Source: MPNP01 sp965221445 (lineage in GTDB: Bacteria; Pseudomonadota; Alphaproteobacteria; Rhodobacterales; Rhodobacteraceae). Taken from it: DNA of 64,000 bases. Positions 1 through 9,074 of the stretch are shown here, piece after piece (the first letter of the stretch is position 1; every line of letters starts with the position of its first letter). A program made the translations under genes and the position numbers. The notes under the pieces are model-generated. The model did no database searches. It was not told where the DNA came from and saw only the letters and a program-made list of their open reading frames with translations. The stretch covers positions 3,085,000-3,148,999 of the forward strand of contig CBDCSF010000013.1 in assembly GCA_965221445.1 (NCBI GenBank), read 5' to 3'.

Positions 1-1
1 T

Positions 2-907
2 TTAAACATTAAAACCAAGCATCCGATTGTGGTAACCAACTGGACCAACGAAGAGGGAACGCGGTTTGCACCTCCAATGCTGGCCTCTGGAGTTTTTGCC
101 GGTATGCATGAGGAAGAATGGGCCTATGACAGACAAGATATTGACGGAAAAAAATTCATAGATGAACTGGTAAGGATTGGTTGGCAGGGAGATGAAGTGG
201 TTGGTGCTAGAAAAATGCATGCCTTCTTTGAACTGCATATCGAGCAGGGTCCCATTTTGGAAGCAGAGGGTAAAGATATAGGTGTTGTAACCCATGGCCA
301 AGGGCTGTCTTGGACGCAGATAACAATAACTGGAAAGGATAGTCACACTGGCTCGACCCCCATGCCTATGCGAAAAAATGCCGGTTTGGGTATGGCCAGG
401 GTTTTGGAACTGGTTGATGAAATTGCCTGGAGCCACAGGCCTGATGCCGTAGGTGCTGCGGGGCACATTGAGGTTTTTCCAAACAGCCGCAATGTAATAC
501 CAGGTAAGGTTGTGTTTACCGTTGATTTCAGGTCACCTGAACTAGATGTTATTGCCGATATGGTGCAGCGTCTCCGTAAAGGTGGCGAAGATATATGTAA
601 TGAATTGGGTTTGGAAATAAGTTTTGAAAAAGTTGGAGGGTTTGATCCGGTAAAATTTGATACCGATTGCGTAACAGCAATAAGGAATGCAGCAGAACGT
701 TTGGGCTATTCTCACAGGAATATTATTTCTGGTGCCGGTCATGATGCATGCTGGATAAACAGGGTTGCACCGACAGCCATGATAATGTGCCCTTGCGTGG
801 ATGGCCTTTCCCACAACGAGGCTGAGGAAATATCTGTCGAATGGGCTGCCAAGGGAACAAATGTCTTGTTCCATGCAGTGGTTGATACAGCAATAATGGT
901 GAATTGA
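2..907 (+). CDS. N-carbamoyl-amino-acid hydrolase / beta-ureidopropionase (M20 family), 3' part
   Basis: This is the C-terminal part (about 301 residues) of an M20-family amidohydrolase, cut by the left edge of the window; full-length relatives have about 410 residues. Visible family signatures, in order, are TNEEGTRF (metal-site acidic residues), FAG, ELHIEQGP, the dimerisation-domain stretch DSHTGSTPM, IPGKVVFTVDFRS and GAGHDA. Such enzymes use two divalent metals to remove the carbamoyl group from ureido acids, releasing ammonia and CO2, in the cytoplasm. A dihydropyrimidinase gene starts 43 bases downstream on the same strand, so beta-ureidopropionase (the last step of reductive pyrimidine breakdown) is the best guess. 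An allantoate or L-carbamoyl-amino-acid hydrolase cannot be excluded from sequence alone. Confidence 0.85.
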   Translation, partial: LNIKTKHPIVVTNWTNEEGTRFAPPMLASGVFAGMHEEEWAYDRQDIDGKKFIDELVRIGWQGDEVVGARKMHAFFELHIEQGPILEAEGKDIGVVTHGQGLSWTQITITGKDSHTGSTPMPMRKNAGLGMARVLELVDEIAWSHRPDAVGAAGHIEVFPNSRNVIPGKVVFTVDFRSPELDVIADMVQRLRKGGEDICNELGLEISFEKVGGFDPVKFDTDCVTAIRNAAERLGYSHRNIISGAGHDACWINRVAPTAMIMCPCVDGLSHNEAEEISVEWAAKGTNVLFHAVVDTAIMVN

Positions 908-950
908 GTTATACAAAGGAAATATTGGTGGATACTATCAGGGAGTTGAT

Positions 951-2411
951 ATGTCGAAAGTAATCAAGGGCGGAACAATCATAACCGCAGACCGAACCTT
1001 CAAGTCGGATATTCTGATTGAAGGGGAGACCATAAAGGAAATCGGTGAGGATCTTAAGGGCGATGAATATGTTGATGCCGAAGGGGCCTATGTAATTCCA
1101 GGTGGAATTGATCCACATACCCATCTGGAAATGCCGTTTATGGGTACGACGGCAGCCGAGACCTTCGAATCCGGTACCTGGGCTGCAGCTGTTGGTGGGA
1201 CAACCATGCTGATTGATTTTTGTCTCCCAGGAGAAGACGGTTCCATAAAGAATGCCATAAATGAGTGGCACCGAAAATCCCACCCTCAGATTTGTTCGGA
1301 CATTGGTTATCACATGGCTATTACCGGGTGGAATGAAAATATATTCAATGAAATGGGTAATGCCGTTGAGATGGGTGTAAATTCCTTCAAGCATTTTATG
1401 GCCTACAAGGGTGCCTTGATGATTGAGGATGATGAAATGTACGCCTCCTTTAACAGGTGTCGGAATCTTGGTGCACTTCCCATGGTTCACGCGGAAAATG
1501 GTGATATTGTTGCCGAACTTCAGGCCAAATATCTGAAGCAGGGTATAACCGGACCTGAGGGTCATGCTTATTCTCGCCCTCCTGAAGTCGAAGGCGAAGC
1601 AGCCAATCGGGCAATCATGATCGCGGACGCAGCCTCAGTCCCCCTATATATTGTTCATGTATCCTGTGAGCAGGCACATGAGGCCATCAGAAGGGCTCGG
1701 CAGAAAGGGATGCGTGTATATGGCGAACCTCTCATTCAATTTCTTACCTTGGATGAAAGCGAGTATTTTTCCAAGGATTGGGAGCATGCGGCTCGTAGAG
1801 TGATGTCTCCTCCATTTAGAAACAAGGAACACCAAGATGGCCTTTGGAACGGGCTAGCCGCGGGGTCACTCCAAGTTGTTGCAACAGATCATGCGGCATT
1901 TTCTACTGATCAAAAACATATGGGTCGGGATAATTTTACCCTGATTCCAAATGGGACTGGAGGTCTTGAAGAAAGGTTGGGTGTCCTTTGGACAGAAGGG
2001 GTCGAAAAGGGGCGATTGACGCCAAATGAATTTGTTGCAGTAACCTCGACCAATATTGCAAAAATTTTGAATATCTACCCAAGGAAAGGAGCACTGGTAC
2101 CAGGAGCTGACGCTGATATTGTGGTCTGGGATCCCAAGATTTCAAAAACCATTACTTCAACAACTCATAAATCTGTCCTGGATTACAATGTTTTCGAAGG
2201 GTTTGAGGTAAATGCCCAGCCAAGACATACCCTTTCTCGAGGTGATGTAATTTGGTCCTGGGGGCAGAATTCACAACCGAAACCCGGTAGGGGTAAATTT
2301 ATACCCCGTCCTCCTTTCCCTGCACCCCATGCAGCAGTGTCCAAGTGGAAGGAATTAAATACCCCGCGTAAAATAGATCGGGATCCATTAAATATTCCTT
2401 CTGGTATCTAA
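951..2411 (+). CDS. hydA: Dihydropyrimidinase (D-hydantoinase family)
   Basis: A 486-residue cyclic-amidohydrolase that opens dihydrouracil or dihydrothymine (and hydantoins) to the N-carbamoyl amino acid. The ATG follows a GGGAG box with 6-base spacing. The zinc site is complete: HTH in DPHTHLEMPF (near residue 60), the lysine expected to be carboxylated in FKHFMAYKG, the histidine of HAENGD, the histidine of IVHVSCEQAH, and the aspartate of VATDHAAFS. Length and motifs match bacterial dihydropyrimidinases closely. It lies between the ureido-acid hydrolase, which would use its product, and an ABC importer. The dihydropyrimidine dehydrogenase needed for the first step is not in the window and may lie to the left. 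Confidence 0.92.
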   Translation: MSKVIKGGTIITADRTFKSDILIEGETIKEIGEDLKGDEYVDAEGAYVIPGGIDPHTHLEMPFMGTTAAETFESGTWAAAVGGTTMLIDFCLPGEDGSIKNAINEWHRKSHPQICSDIGYHMAITGWNENIFNEMGNAVEMGVNSFKHFMAYKGALMIEDDEMYASFNRCRNLGALPMVHAENGDIVAELQAKYLKQGITGPEGHAYSRPPEVEGEAANRAIMIADAASVPLYIVHVSCEQAHEAIRRARQKGMRVYGEPLIQFLTLDESEYFSKDWEHAARRVMSPPFRNKEHQDGLWNGLAAGSLQVVATDHAAFSTDQKHMGRDNFTLIPNGTGGLEERLGVLWTEGVEKGRLTPNEFVAVTSTNIAKILNIYPRKGALVPGADADIVVWDPKISKTITSTTHKSVLDYNVFEGFEVNAQPRHTLSRGDVIWSWGQNSQPKPGRGKFIPRPPFPAPHAAVSKWKELNTPRKIDRDPLNIPSGI

Positions 2412-2465
2412 CCCTTTAGATGTATCCCCCGATGAGTGCCGAGAAAAATGAATAAAGGCAACGAA

Positions 2466-3248
2466 ATGGATAAGCAGCCCGTAATCCAGGCCAGGAATCT
2501 GGGTTTGGTATTTCAAACCAAGGATAGTCCTGTCGAGGCATTGAAAGATGTCAATCTGGATATTGATCATGGTGATTTTGTTTCCCTTATTGGTCCCTCT
2601 GGATGTGGCAAAACCACCTTGTTACGGATAGTTGCTTCCCTTGATCAGCCTACTTCAGGAGAAATTACCGTAAATGGTATGACACCTGAGGAGGCAAGGT
2701 TGCAAAGGGCCTATGGCTATGTCTTTCAGGCTGCAAGCCTGTATCCATGGCGGACTATAGCCGGAAACATCAGGCTACCTCTTGAAATCATGGGATTTGG
2801 TCGAGATGAAATGAAGGAAAGGGTAGCGAAAGTTTTAAATCTGGTGCACTTGACTGGATTCGAAAATAAATTCCCCTGGCAATTGTCAGGTGGTATGCAA
2901 CAACGGGCCTCAATTGCACGTGCCTTATCCTTTGATGCAGATATTCTTCTTATGGATGAACCCTTCGGTGCCCTGGATGAAATAGTCAGGGATCATTTGA
3001 ATGAACAACTTCTGGACCTTTGGAAAAGGACAGAAAAAACCATCTGTTTTGTTACTCATTCGATCCCTGAAGCTGTTTATCTATCAACAAAAATTGTTGT
3101 GATGAGCAATCGACCTGGCAAGGTAGTTGAAGTAATCAAGAGCCCACTTCCCAGAGAACGGCCACTAGATATCAGAGACAGTCCCGAGTTCATTGAGATA
3201 GCTCAAAGAGTTAGGATGGGTTTGCGAATGAGCAACACCTATGAATAA
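2466..3248 (+). CDS. ABC transporter ATP-binding protein, NitT/TauT (SsuB-like) type
   Basis: ATPase subunit of an importer, about 260 residues. Walker A is GPSGCGKTT, the Q-loop is in FQAASLYPW, the signature is LSGGMQQR, Walker B is ILLMDEPFGALDE, and the switch histidine is in VTHSIPEA. The W after the Q-loop and the DEPFGALDE form are typical of the nitrate/sulfonate/taurine/hydroxymethylpyrimidine subfamily. The frame is open from a GTG at 2436 and an ATG at 2448; I prefer the ATG at 2466 because AAAGG lies 7 bases before it and family homology begins there. It is 54 bases after dihydropyrimidinase and abuts the first permease gene. The likely cargo is a pyrimidine, hydantoin or ureide; this is inferred from context. 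Confidence 0.88.
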   Translation: MDKQPVIQARNLGLVFQTKDSPVEALKDVNLDIDHGDFVSLIGPSGCGKTTLLRIVASLDQPTSGEITVNGMTPEEARLQRAYGYVFQAASLYPWRTIAGNIRLPLEIMGFGRDEMKERVAKVLNLVHLTGFENKFPWQLSGGMQQRASIARALSFDADILLMDEPFGALDEIVRDHLNEQLLDLWKRTEKTICFVTHSIPEAVYLSTKIVVMSNRPGKVVEVIKSPLPRERPLDIRDSPEFIEIAQRVRMGLRMSNTYE

Positions 3249-4142
3249 GTGGAAAAATACAGCCGCAAGGTGGTTGCCATGAAATCCATTCTGCCGATTG
3301 CTACAGTTTCTGTTTTCGTAGTTTTGATCTGGTATGGTTTTTCGGTCTACTTGAATTCCAATTGGACCAAGGATCAGGCCAACAGGGCAGGGGTCGAAGT
3401 TACATTTTCAGAGATTCTCAAGGATACAATGGTCCAAAAGAGGCCATTGCTACCTGCACCACACCAAGTCATACTTGAACTTTGGGATACAACTGTAAAC
3501 AAGAAAATTACCTCAAAAAGAAGTTTGGTCTATCATGGATGGATAACCCTTTCAGCAACCCTATTGGGTTTTGTGATAGGAACAGGTTTGGGAATACTTC
3601 TTGCCATTGGAATTGTCCACAACAAGGCAATGGATTATGGAGTAATGCCTTGGATCATTGCCAGTCAGACAGTCCCTATTTTGGCCTTGGCTCCCATGAT
3701 TATCGTAGTCCTGTATTCAATTGGTTTATCAGGTCTCGTACCCAAGGCAATAATATCAGCATATCTCAGCTTCTTTCCTGTATCCGTCGGTATGGTTGCC
3801 GGTTTCCGTTGTCCTGATCCAACTCAGATGGATTTGCTGAAAACCTATGCTGCCAGGAAGACGCAGATATTTTGGAAACTTAGAGTTCCCATTTCCCTCC
3901 CTTATTTGTTTACTTCTCTCAAAATTGGAGTAGCAGCTTCCCTTGTCGGAGCAATTGTTGGTGAATTACCAACTGGTGCCGTTGCCGGATTGGGTGCCAG
4001 ATTACTCACCGGTAGTTATTATGGTCAAACAGTTCAAATCTGGTCAGCCCTGATTGGAGCCGCTATCTTGGCCGCAATTCTGGTTGGACTTATTGGCTTT
4101 TTTCAAAAATATACTCTTGCTAAAATGGGTTTAACTGGATGA
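3249..4142 (+). CDS. ABC transporter permease, NitT/TauT type (first of two)
   Basis: Inner-membrane subunit with about six hydrophobic helices, starting with one near residues 14-33 (SILPIATVSVFVVLIW) and followed by a periplasmic stretch. The cytoplasmic coupling (EAA-type) loop is seen around LKTYAARKTQIFWKLRVP, followed by GVAASLVGAIVGE, as in BPD_transp_1 proteins. The GTG at 3249 directly follows the stop of the ATPase gene; an ATG at 3282 is an alternative start that would remove eleven residues. The stop overlaps the ATG of the second permease by four bases, so the two are translationally coupled. The presence of two different permeases implies a heterodimeric channel. No substrate-binding protein gene is visible in the window. 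Confidence 0.87.
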   Translation: MEKYSRKVVAMKSILPIATVSVFVVLIWYGFSVYLNSNWTKDQANRAGVEVTFSEILKDTMVQKRPLLPAPHQVILELWDTTVNKKITSKRSLVYHGWITLSATLLGFVIGTGLGILLAIGIVHNKAMDYGVMPWIIASQTVPILALAPMIIVVLYSIGLSGLVPKAIISAYLSFFPVSVGMVAGFRCPDPTQMDLLKTYAARKTQIFWKLRVPISLPYLFTSLKIGVAASLVGAIVGELPTGAVAGLGARLLTGSYYGQTVQIWSALIGAAILAAILVGLIGFFQKYTLAKMGLTG

Positions 4143-4978
4143 TTACGCTTGTCTTTATCCTATTGTTCTGGTTTGGTGCCTGGGGTTTGAACATCTACCT
4201 TTCATTGTTGCCTCCAAAAAAAACCATCAGAGTTGCCATTCCTGCCGTATTTGGATTATCACTACTTGTTATCTGGGAAGGTATGGTTAGGGCATTTGAC
4301 GTACCTGGGGTGATTTTACCACCTCCAACTACCATTGCTGTGACCTTTGCAAATAATTTGGATATCCTGTGGATTGATCTGGTTCAAACAGTATTCAAGG
4401 GTGCCTTGTCTGGATATCTGATCGGATGCGGTACGGCAATAATTGTCGCCATTATTGTAAATCGCTATCCTTTCCTGCAAAGAGGTATATTGCCCTTGGG
4501 AAATTTTGTAGCAGCCCTACCTATTGTTGGAACAGCACCAATTTTCGTTATGTGGTTTGGGTTTGGCTGGCAATCCAAAGCGGCTGTAGTAGTCGCTATG
4601 GTATTTTTTCCAATGCTGGTAAATATGGTTCAGGGTCTTGCTTCAACAGATGCAATGCAAAGGGACATCCTTAAAACCTATAACGCAACCTATTGGCAGG
4701 AAATTTGGAAGTTAAAACTACCTGCCGCCATGCCATTTGCCTTTAATGGCCTCAAGATTTGTACAACCTTGTCTCTGATCGGGGCAATTGTTGCTGAGTT
4801 CTTTGGATCTCCTATTCTAGGAATGGGATTCCGTATTTCGACTGAGGTAGGGAGGCTGGCCCTCGACGTTGTATGGGCTGAAATTGTTGTGGCGGCTATA
4901 GTGGGGACTCTTTTCTTTTGGATCGTTTCGGTTGGGGAAGAGAAAGTTACTTTCTGGCATCCAACACACAGAAAGTAA
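4139..4978 (+). CDS. ABC transporter permease, NitT/TauT type (second of two)
   Basis: A 279-residue integral membrane protein of the same family as the preceding gene, overlapping it by ATGA. The N-terminus has two hydrophobic segments before the conserved permease core. The core contains ILPPPTTIAVTF (common just before the first core helix in SsuC/TauC proteins), the coupling loop LKTYNATYWQEIWKLKLP and the following GLKICTTLSLIGAIVAEFFG. It should form the membrane channel with the first permease, powered by the ATPase at 2466-3248. It is the last gene of the run; the next gene is on the opposite strand ten bases beyond, so transcription converges here. Confidence 0.87.
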   Translation: MITLVFILLFWFGAWGLNIYLSLLPPKKTIRVAIPAVFGLSLLVIWEGMVRAFDVPGVILPPPTTIAVTFANNLDILWIDLVQTVFKGALSGYLIGCGTAIIVAIIVNRYPFLQRGILPLGNFVAALPIVGTAPIFVMWFGFGWQSKAAVVVAMVFFPMLVNMVQGLASTDAMQRDILKTYNATYWQEIWKLKLPAAMPFAFNGLKICTTLSLIGAIVAEFFGSPILGMGFRISTEVGRLALDVVWAEIVVAAIVGTLFFWIVSVGEEKVTFWHPTHRK

Positions 4979-4988
4979 TTTTTTCAAA

Positions 4989-5759
4989 TTACGGACTATT
5001 TGCCATTTTATCGAATCCATCGCGTACAATGGTCTCGCATTGTTTTGCCAAAGCCTTGCGATCAGTGAAATCGGAAACCCTGACCGGATCATGAAAGGTT
5101 ATCGAAACGGTCCCCCCACCAGGAGAAGAAAGTACAGTCTTAAGGTGAACCCACATGTTGGATTCTCCCCACCAGGCATAAAAGCTGGGATCCTGGCCAA
5201 TAGGTGCTCTATAATAAACACTCACCGGTTGAACAAACAAACGATCCTTTAAATCCGGTTCAAACAAAGCTGCAAACAGGGTCGACTTGAAGGGATCAAC
5301 CTGTTGTCCATCAGTACTGGTCCCTTCTGGAAAAAATAGGAGTTTATCACCTTTGCTCAATCGTTCAAAAAAAATTCCCTTTTGAATTAGCGATTGCCTC
5401 ATTTTCCGTTCAATAAACACTGTACCTGTTACACGACCCAGGACTCCAATACCAAACCAGTTTTTTACCTCGCTCTTGGAAACAAAAAATATTCTTTGGA
5501 ATGAGTTCAGTACAAATATATCGATCCATGAGGAATGATTGGCAACGACACTCCCAAATGAATCCATCGGGGTGCCCTGAACCTTTTGAGAAATACTCAT
5601 GATTACCAGACATAATTGGCACACCAATTGTGTTATACCAGGAGTTAATTTCCGTCCAAAAGGCCACTCCAAGATACGGACTAAAAGAAAGACTGTCAAT
5701 AAACCATAAATAACGGTTATCAACAGGATAAATCGGACAATAAATCGAAGAATACCCAC
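4989..5759 (-). CDS. olsA: PlsC-family lysophospholipid acyltransferase, probably OlsA
   Basis: A 256-residue 1-acylglycerol-3-phosphate acyltransferase-like protein. It has an N-terminal membrane segment (FIVRFILLITVIYGLLTVFL), the catalytic H(X4)D box NHSSWID, and the acceptor-site motif FFPEGTSTDG. Enzymes of this family transfer an acyl chain from ACP or CoA to a lysolipid at the inner membrane. The gene lies 25 bases downstream of an OlsB-like gene on the same strand. OlsB makes lyso-ornithine lipid and OlsA acylates it, so this pair most likely makes ornithine lipid. A general phosphatidate-forming PlsC remains possible because sequence alone hardly separates the two roles. Confidence 0.78.
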   Translation of the reverse strand: MGILRFIVRFILLITVIYGLLTVFLLVRILEWPFGRKLTPGITQLVCQLCLVIMSISQKVQGTPMDSFGSVVANHSSWIDIFVLNSFQRIFFVSKSEVKNWFGIGVLGRVTGTVFIERKMRQSLIQKGIFFERLSKGDKLLFFPEGTSTDGQQVDPFKSTLFAALFEPDLKDRLFVQPVSVYYRAPIGQDPSFYAWWGESNMWVHLKTVLSSPGGGTVSITFHDPVRVSDFTDRKALAKQCETIVRDGFDKMANSP

Positions 5760-5784
5760 CAGCTAATAATTCCAAATCATACCA

Positions 5785-6585
5785 TTAATCAATGGCCGGC
5801 CATTTACTCTCAACCATTCGGTGAAAATATTCCCTTCTATTGCTTGCCATTCTTTGGGTGTCCATCAGGATACAAACATCAACGGTATTGAATGCATAAT
5901 CTAAATATGCACCCTCTCCGATAAAACCTCCTAATCGTAAATAGGCCTTGATTAACGTAGGCATGCCGATAATGGCTTTTTTCTTGTCAATCTTGTCTGC
6001 TTGAATCAACTCAAGATTGGTTCCCTGGTTGCCCCTGACTGAAACCCTCAGGTCTTCAGGTGCTAGATGGTTTTGATGGAGATAGGCTAGTTGGTGGGCA
6101 AAGTCCATTGGGTTGGTGCCATGAAAACTGGCAACACCGAACAGAATCTCGATTTTATGCTCAAAAACGTACTCAGCCAAGCGATTCCACAGATGAAACA
6201 TAGCTATTCCAGCTCGATAATTTGGATGAACACATGACCTACCCAACTCCAAAAGTTTTCTTCCGGAGTCAATCAATGGAGTGAGATCAAACTCGGATTC
6301 AGAGTAAAATCCACAATTATTATTCAAGGCTACGTCATCTCTCAAAAGGCGATAAACACCCACGACATGATCCATTGTCGAAGGATCGATTCTCCTGTCG
6401 ATCAGGATCAGATGGTCAAACCATTCGTCATACTCATCAGCTTCGACCTGTAGTCCCTGACTGTCGGTAGAACTGCTTGCTCCAAGTTCTTCAACAAAAA
6501 CCTTGTAGCGTAGTCTTTGGGAAGCTTGTATCTCCTTTCTTGTGGAGGCAATTTTCAACTCAAAATGAGGGTCATTCATAACCAT
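5785..6585 (-). CDS. olsB: OlsB-like L-ornithine N(alpha)-acyltransferase (Acetyltransf_5)
   Basis: A 266-residue GNAT-type acyltransferase. The N-terminal pattern STRKEIQASQRLRYKVFVEE, then DEYDEWFDHLILIDRR, VVGVYRLL, the segment GRKLLELGRSCVHPNYR and WNRLAEYV match the OlsB / Acetyltransf_5 family, which attaches a 3-hydroxyacyl chain from ACP to ornithine. This is the first step of ornithine-lipid synthesis, at the cytoplasmic face of the inner membrane. The acyltransferase gene directly downstream would do the second step. Ornithine lipids are phosphorus-free and are commonly raised under phosphate limitation in alphaproteobacteria; no Pho-box-like site was recognised upstream. Confidence 0.82.
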   Translation of the reverse strand: MVMNDPHFELKIASTRKEIQASQRLRYKVFVEELGASSSTDSQGLQVEADEYDEWFDHLILIDRRIDPSTMDHVVGVYRLLRDDVALNNNCGFYSESEFDLTPLIDSGRKLLELGRSCVHPNYRAGIAMFHLWNRLAEYVFEHKIEILFGVASFHGTNPMDFAHQLAYLHQNHLAPEDLRVSVRGNQGTNLELIQADKIDKKKAIIGMPTLIKAYLRLGGFIGEGAYLDYAFNTVDVCILMDTQRMASNRREYFHRMVESKWPAID

Positions 6586-6651
6586 GGATTAGTACACTCG
6601 AAAATTATCAATTCAAACGTTTAGCCCCTTCAATTTGTATGTCCGGTCTCA

Positions 6652-6840
6652 TCAGGTTTCCTGATCAATGTATTCTTCAAGGATCACTTCCTTTCCATTG
6701 AGTACGACCTTGCCTACATTTTCAAAATTTACGGTAACTCTGTTTTCAATTATTGATTGTATCTGACCAATTCCCCACTCTGGCTGGGTAGGGTTTTTGA
6801 CGAGTTGACCTGGTTCCAGAAAATTGCTGTACAAATTCAC
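6652..6840 (-). CDS. DUF3553 family small protein
   Basis: A 62-residue acidic protein. The pattern LEPGQLVKNPTQPEWGIGQI, then VTVNFENVGKVV and a closing ILEE matches the DUF3553 family, small proteins common in alphaproteobacteria. The fold is probably a small beta-barrel similar to the CarD/TRCF N-terminal or UvrD C-terminal Tudor-like modules (GxxVxHPxxGxGxV pattern). It lies 8 bases downstream of the gamma carbonic anhydrase gene and is probably co-transcribed with it. Its function is unknown. Confidence 0.75.
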   Translation of the reverse strand: MNLYSNFLEPGQLVKNPTQPEWGIGQIQSIIENRVTVNFENVGKVVLNGKEVILEEYIDQET

Positions 6841-6847
6841 TGACTGC

Positions 6848-7378
6848 TCAACTTTTTTTCACCAATCCACGTCTATAGCGGGTGATGTTTTCCTGATAAT
6901 GAATTGCTGCTGATTTAAAATCCCTGTGCTCCTCATCAGTAATGGTTCGAATGAACCTTGCTGGTGAACCGACAAACAATGCGTTGTCAGGAATTGTTTT
7001 ACCTTCTGGAACTAGCGAACAAGCACCAATTACAGATTTCTTGCCTATGGTTGCCCCATTAAGAATTGTAGCCCCCATTCCGATAAGTGCGTCGTGTTCA
7101 ATGGTACATCCATGAAGGAGGGCCTTATGACCAACTGTACAATTTTTGCCGACGGTAAGCGGATATCCCATATCCGTATGTAAAACACAGCAATCCTGGA
7201 TATTTGAACCCTTGCCGATTGTTATGGGTTCATTGTCCCCCCTTAAAACAGATCCAAACCAAATGGACACTTGATCTTCCAGGATTACATTCCCGATAAT
7301 ATCAGCATTTTCGGCAATCCAATAATCACCCGTTTCAGGTAGCTTAGGTTCGATTCCGTCCAATACGTACATGGTCAT
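6848..7378 (-). CDS. Gamma-carbonic anhydrase family protein (left-handed beta-helix)
   Basis: A 176-residue hexapeptide-repeat protein of the YrdA/PaaY/CaiE type. Imperfect [LIV]GxxxxI repeats run through IGNVILEDQVSIWFGSVL, IGKGSNIQDCCVLHT, VGKNCTVGHKALLHGC and IGMGATILNGA; the metal-binding histidines expected in this family are in LHTD, VGHKALLHGC. The family includes zinc- or iron-dependent carbonic anhydrases, but many members have no proven activity. The start codon overlaps the stop of gmk by four bases (7375-7378), so the pair is translationally coupled. Confidence 0.85.
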   Translation of the reverse strand: MTMYVLDGIEPKLPETGDYWIAENADIIGNVILEDQVSIWFGSVLRGDNEPITIGKGSNIQDCCVLHTDMGYPLTVGKNCTVGHKALLHGCTIEHDALIGMGATILNGATIGKKSVIGACSLVPEGKTIPDNALFVGSPARFIRTITDEEHRDFKSAAIHYQENITRYRRGLVKKS

Positions 7379-8040
7379 GAATTCTTGCCCTCGAATTCAA
7401 GATTAAGTTTTCTGACGAAACCCTTAAGACCTTTCTGACGTAATCGTTTAAGTCTTTCCGCTGTTACAATTGCTTCAATCTGTTCCAATACTTCTTCCAG
7501 CTGATTATTGATTAAAACATAATCATAGTGCTTCCAGTGACTGATTTCATCCTTACATTTTTCCATTCTTCCCTCAACCATAGCTCTGGAATCCGCTCCT
7601 CTTCGCCGAAGCCTGTTATCTAGTTCCTTGATGGAAGGGGGAAGCACAAATATGGATACGACATTCTTTTTGTAACTGGAATGTCTTATTTGTTTGCTTC
7701 CTTGCCAGTCAATATCGAACACAACATCCAGATTGTTTCTCTGGCAGTCTTCAATAAACTTCAGGGGAGTACCATAAAGGTTGCCAAATACCTCTGCATA
7801 TTCCAAAAAATCTCCAGCTTCAATTTGATTTTGAAACTCATCTTTGGTCAGAAAGAAATACTCCTTACCTTCATTCTCGTTATCTCTTGAGGGACGAGTG
7901 GTTGCAGAAATAGAAACCTTGATGGAAGGGTCCCACTCGGCAAGTAATCTGGCAAGAGTCGATTTGCCTGCTCCCGATGGGGAGGAAAGTATAATCAGTA
8001 GTCGGTCATTAAGAGTTTTATTCATTTGATTCTTAACCAT
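7375..8040 (-). CDS. gmk: Guanylate kinase
   Basis: A 221-residue P-loop kinase that phosphorylates GMP (and dGMP) to GDP. The P-loop is SSPSGAGKST; SISATTRPSR and the tyrosine/serine region around EGKEYFFL form the GMP site; VVFDIDWQGSKQI is the conserved strand, and RLRRRGADS is the lid. The frame opens at the ATG at 8040; an internal ATG five codons in (MNKTLN) is an alternative. A short charged tail follows the last conserved helix. It heads a minus-strand run with the carbonic anhydrase-like gene and DUF3553, and diverges from trmJ. Confidence 0.93.
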   Translation of the reverse strand: MVKNQMNKTLNDRLLIILSSPSGAGKSTLARLLAEWDPSIKVSISATTRPSRDNENEGKEYFFLTKDEFQNQIEAGDFLEYAEVFGNLYGTPLKFIEDCQRNNLDVVFDIDWQGSKQIRHSSYKKNVVSIFVLPPSIKELDNRLRRRGADSRAMVEGRMEKCKDEISHWKHYDYVLINNQLEEVLEQIEAIVTAERLKRLRQKGLKGFVRKLNLEFEGKNS

Positions 8041-8289
8041 TTACGGTTTTATTTCATTACTTCTTTATTTTCAAACTACCCTAAAAGTAAATACTGTTAA
8101 TCTAAACACGAGGAAAAACATTTTGGTCATGGTTGAATTCAGTCTTTGAGCCAGAATCCGTTCTTTCATGCAACCAAATTCCGCAAGGTGATTTTGTTTT
8201 TGATTGTTATCGTCTTCCTTATCATTATTTGAAAGGAGTTCAACCATTTTGAACAGCCTTAAGCCTTGATTTAATACAAGATCATTTCA

Positions 8290-9039
8290 ATGAAGCCAAA
8301 AACAATCACCGATTACGAAACGCATCCTGATTTTGTTTTTGTGAAATCACAACTCGGTGAGAACATCGGTTCAGCTGCCCGAGGAATGTTGAACTTCGGT
8401 TTTTCAAAAATGATACTGGTTTCTCCTAGGGACGGTTGGTTAACTTCCCAGGCAATAGCACGGGCAAGTGGTGCCGCTTCTTTATTGGACCATGCTCAAA
8501 TTTTTCCAGATGTTGAAAGTGCTGTCAATGATTATTCCTATGTATTTGCAACTACAGCCCGACGAAGAGGTTTGGTTAAATCCGTTTTGTCTCCAGAGGC
8601 TGCCATGGAAAAAACGCGGCAACTGATTACCGAGGGTAACAAGGTGGCCTTTCTGTTTGGTCCTGAAAGGACAGGGTTGGAAAATACGGATATTACACTT
8701 GCCAACGATTATGTATTCATTCCCACAAATCCAGAATTCAGTTCGATTAATCTTGCTCACAGTGCTGTTTTACTGGCCTATGAATGGCAGCGACAAGCAA
8801 TTCAAACAACACCCCCCTCGTCTGAGAGCAAAGGATTGTTTGCTTCGTTTTCTTCCAAAATAAAGTTGGCAGATTACTTCATACGTGATCTTGAAGATAC
8901 TGGATATTTTGAACCTGAAAACAGGGTTGAGGCCATGAAAGATTACTTAAGAAACCTTATATTGAGATTGGAAATTACAGAAGGTGAAGTCAAAACATTC
9001 CATCGAATTAGAAAAGCACTTTCGAATGGCAGGAAATAG
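8290..9039 (+). CDS. trmJ: TrmJ-family tRNA 2'-O-methyltransferase (SPOUT class)
   Basis: A 249-residue SPOUT methyltransferase. The first conserved block is FVKSQLGENIGSAARGMLNFG (the N and R bind the RNA and catalyse transfer). Next are the SAM knot motifs AFLFGPERTGL and FIPTNPEFSSINLAHSAV, where S-x-N-L-A is the family signature. TrmJ proteins methylate the ribose at position 32 in the anticodon loop of certain tRNAs using SAM. The length and the C-terminal extension (YFIRDLEDTGYFEP) match TrmJ rather than the shorter TrmL. The start codon follows a 250-base divergent spacer shared with gmk. Confidence 0.87.
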   Translation: MKPKTITDYETHPDFVFVKSQLGENIGSAARGMLNFGFSKMILVSPRDGWLTSQAIARASGAASLLDHAQIFPDVESAVNDYSYVFATTARRRGLVKSVLSPEAAMEKTRQLITEGNKVAFLFGPERTGLENTDITLANDYVFIPTNPEFSSINLAHSAVLLAYEWQRQAIQTTPPSSESKGLFASFSSKIKLADYFIRDLEDTGYFEPENRVEAMKDYLRNLILRLEITEGEVKTFHRIRKALSNGRK

Positions 9040-9074
9040 ATAGTTCCCCAATTTAAAACTTGTTTGGTGAAACT